Shown piece by piece: positions 63,440-64,000 of a DNA stretch of 64,000 bases. The DNA is taken from contig NC_073693.1 in the NCBI RefSeq assembly GCF_029784155.1, positions 231,437,621 to 231,501,620 of the forward strand, in the 5' to 3' direction. The notes under the pieces are model-generated. The model was not told the origin of the DNA. It ran no database searches and saw only the letters and a list, made by a program, of their open reading frames with translations. This DNA comes from Uranotaenia lowii. Its lineage: Eukaryota > Arthropoda > Insecta > Diptera > Culicidae. Made by a program: the position numbers and the translations under genes. How positions within the stretch are numbered: the first letter of the stretch is position 1; each line of letters begins with the position of its first letter.

Positions 63440-64000
63440 TGAGTAGTAGTCGAACGCCATCTTGGAATCCAAGATGGCGGCTTCCACTGAACTTTAATTG
63501 CTGTAAATGACTGAAACCACATGAAACCCTAACTATATTGACAGTAGACTAGAAGAAGCCATCTTAAAATCCATGATGACGGCTTCTGCTTAAGTATAAA
63601 ACGATGTTTATCACTGAAAATCGCATTAAACTCATACATGGGTATTGGGTTAAAGGCTATACTAGAAGAAAGCCAATTTCTCTACCTGAAACCATCTTGC
63701 TGTCCGAGATGCCGGCTTCGCTTAACTTTGAAATGCTGTAGGTGACTTAAATTCATGAAACGACTAAACAAGACAAAACTGAATTTCCAAGATGGCAGCT
63801 GTCACTTAACTTAACTTAGCTTACCTTATCGCTGTTTATCAATGAATATCGCATGAAATCCCCATAATATTGGTATTGGGTGAAAGAGAAAAACTATAAA
63901 AAGTCGAATTTAGCTATCTGACGCCATCATGAAATCCAAAATAATGGCTCTCGATTAACGCCCGAATGCTGTAAACGACTAAAAATCACACGATACCGCT
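63440..64000. repeat. Degenerate tandem repeat with GCCATCTTG / AAGATGGCGG, runs off the window
   Basis: A unit of roughly 110-130 bp carries GCCATCTT..ATCCA(A/T)GATG(G/A)CGGCTTC, then TTAA(C/T)TTT..TGCTGTA..GACT, then AAATCGCAT or CATGAAAC words. Copies start near 63449, 63557, 63688, 63780 (partial) and 63923. In the first copy the lead is a near-perfect palindrome (CCATCTTGGA-TCCAAGATGG). Units are diverged. The right boundary lies outside the window. Confidence 0.7.

Overview
This is eukaryotic, A+T-rich, repeat-dense DNA with no intact protein-coding gene that I can recognise. It most resembles an insect genome, probably a dipteran and perhaps a mosquito. The clues are a DD37E Tc1/mariner transposase of the mosquito-associated ITmD37E type, a CR1/Jockey-like LINE, tRNA-derived SINEs, many TA-flanked MITEs and several hAT elements. 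The species call is an inference. Most of the reading value lies in element boundaries, because terminal inverted repeats (TIRs) and target-site duplications (TSDs) can be read directly for many insertions.

Layout. 1-3.5 kb: a histone-type 3' stem-loop at the left edge, then mostly unique DNA. 3.55-8.35 kb: a Tc1-like foldback element (TA TSD) next to a 3.2-kb hAT-like foldback element (8-bp TSD) whose arms are opposed arrays of a 139-bp tandem repeat. 8.4-12.1 kb: a TA-flanked element and a 2-kb hAT element carrying a nested hAT MITE. 12.1-15.5 kb: unique DNA, a small inverted repeat and a degraded tandem array. 15.5-19.3 kb: a nest of two MITEs and a reverse-transcriptase pseudogene. 19.3-22.6 kb: unique DNA, including a GC-richer, GA-rich island. 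22.6-26.9 kb: nested MITEs and two SINE copies. 27-35.1 kb: MITE fragments and a 3.9-kb hAT element (perfect 8-bp TSD) containing a 2.7-kb TA-flanked element with an exon-like sequence. 35-39.5 kb: unique DNA, then another hAT element with a nested MITE. 39.5-45.2 kb: a candidate orphan exon, several foldback/MITE copies and a solo LTR with a perfect 5-bp TSD. 45-55.3 kb: unique DNA with three foldback elements and a hairpin repeat. 55.4-57.7 kb: the ITmD37E element, split by a MITE. 57.9-62 kb: a recent, apparently identical duplication with the pattern A-B-A-C-B. 63.4-64 kb: a degraded tandem repeat running off the window.

How the parts work together. There is no operon or pathway. The transposase and reverse-transcriptase genes are broken, so the small elements depend on proteins encoded elsewhere. 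The window reads best as a stratified record of insertions whose relative ages can be ordered from nesting. Candidate host features are few and weak: the histone-like end, three exon-like segments with splice-like borders (near 31.1, 39.7 and 46.0 kb), and GC-richer islands near 1.7-2.6, 13.0-13.5, 21.6-22.2 and 53.6-54.1 kb that could be exons, promoters or enhancers. All similarities and identities were judged by eye, with no alignment or database search.
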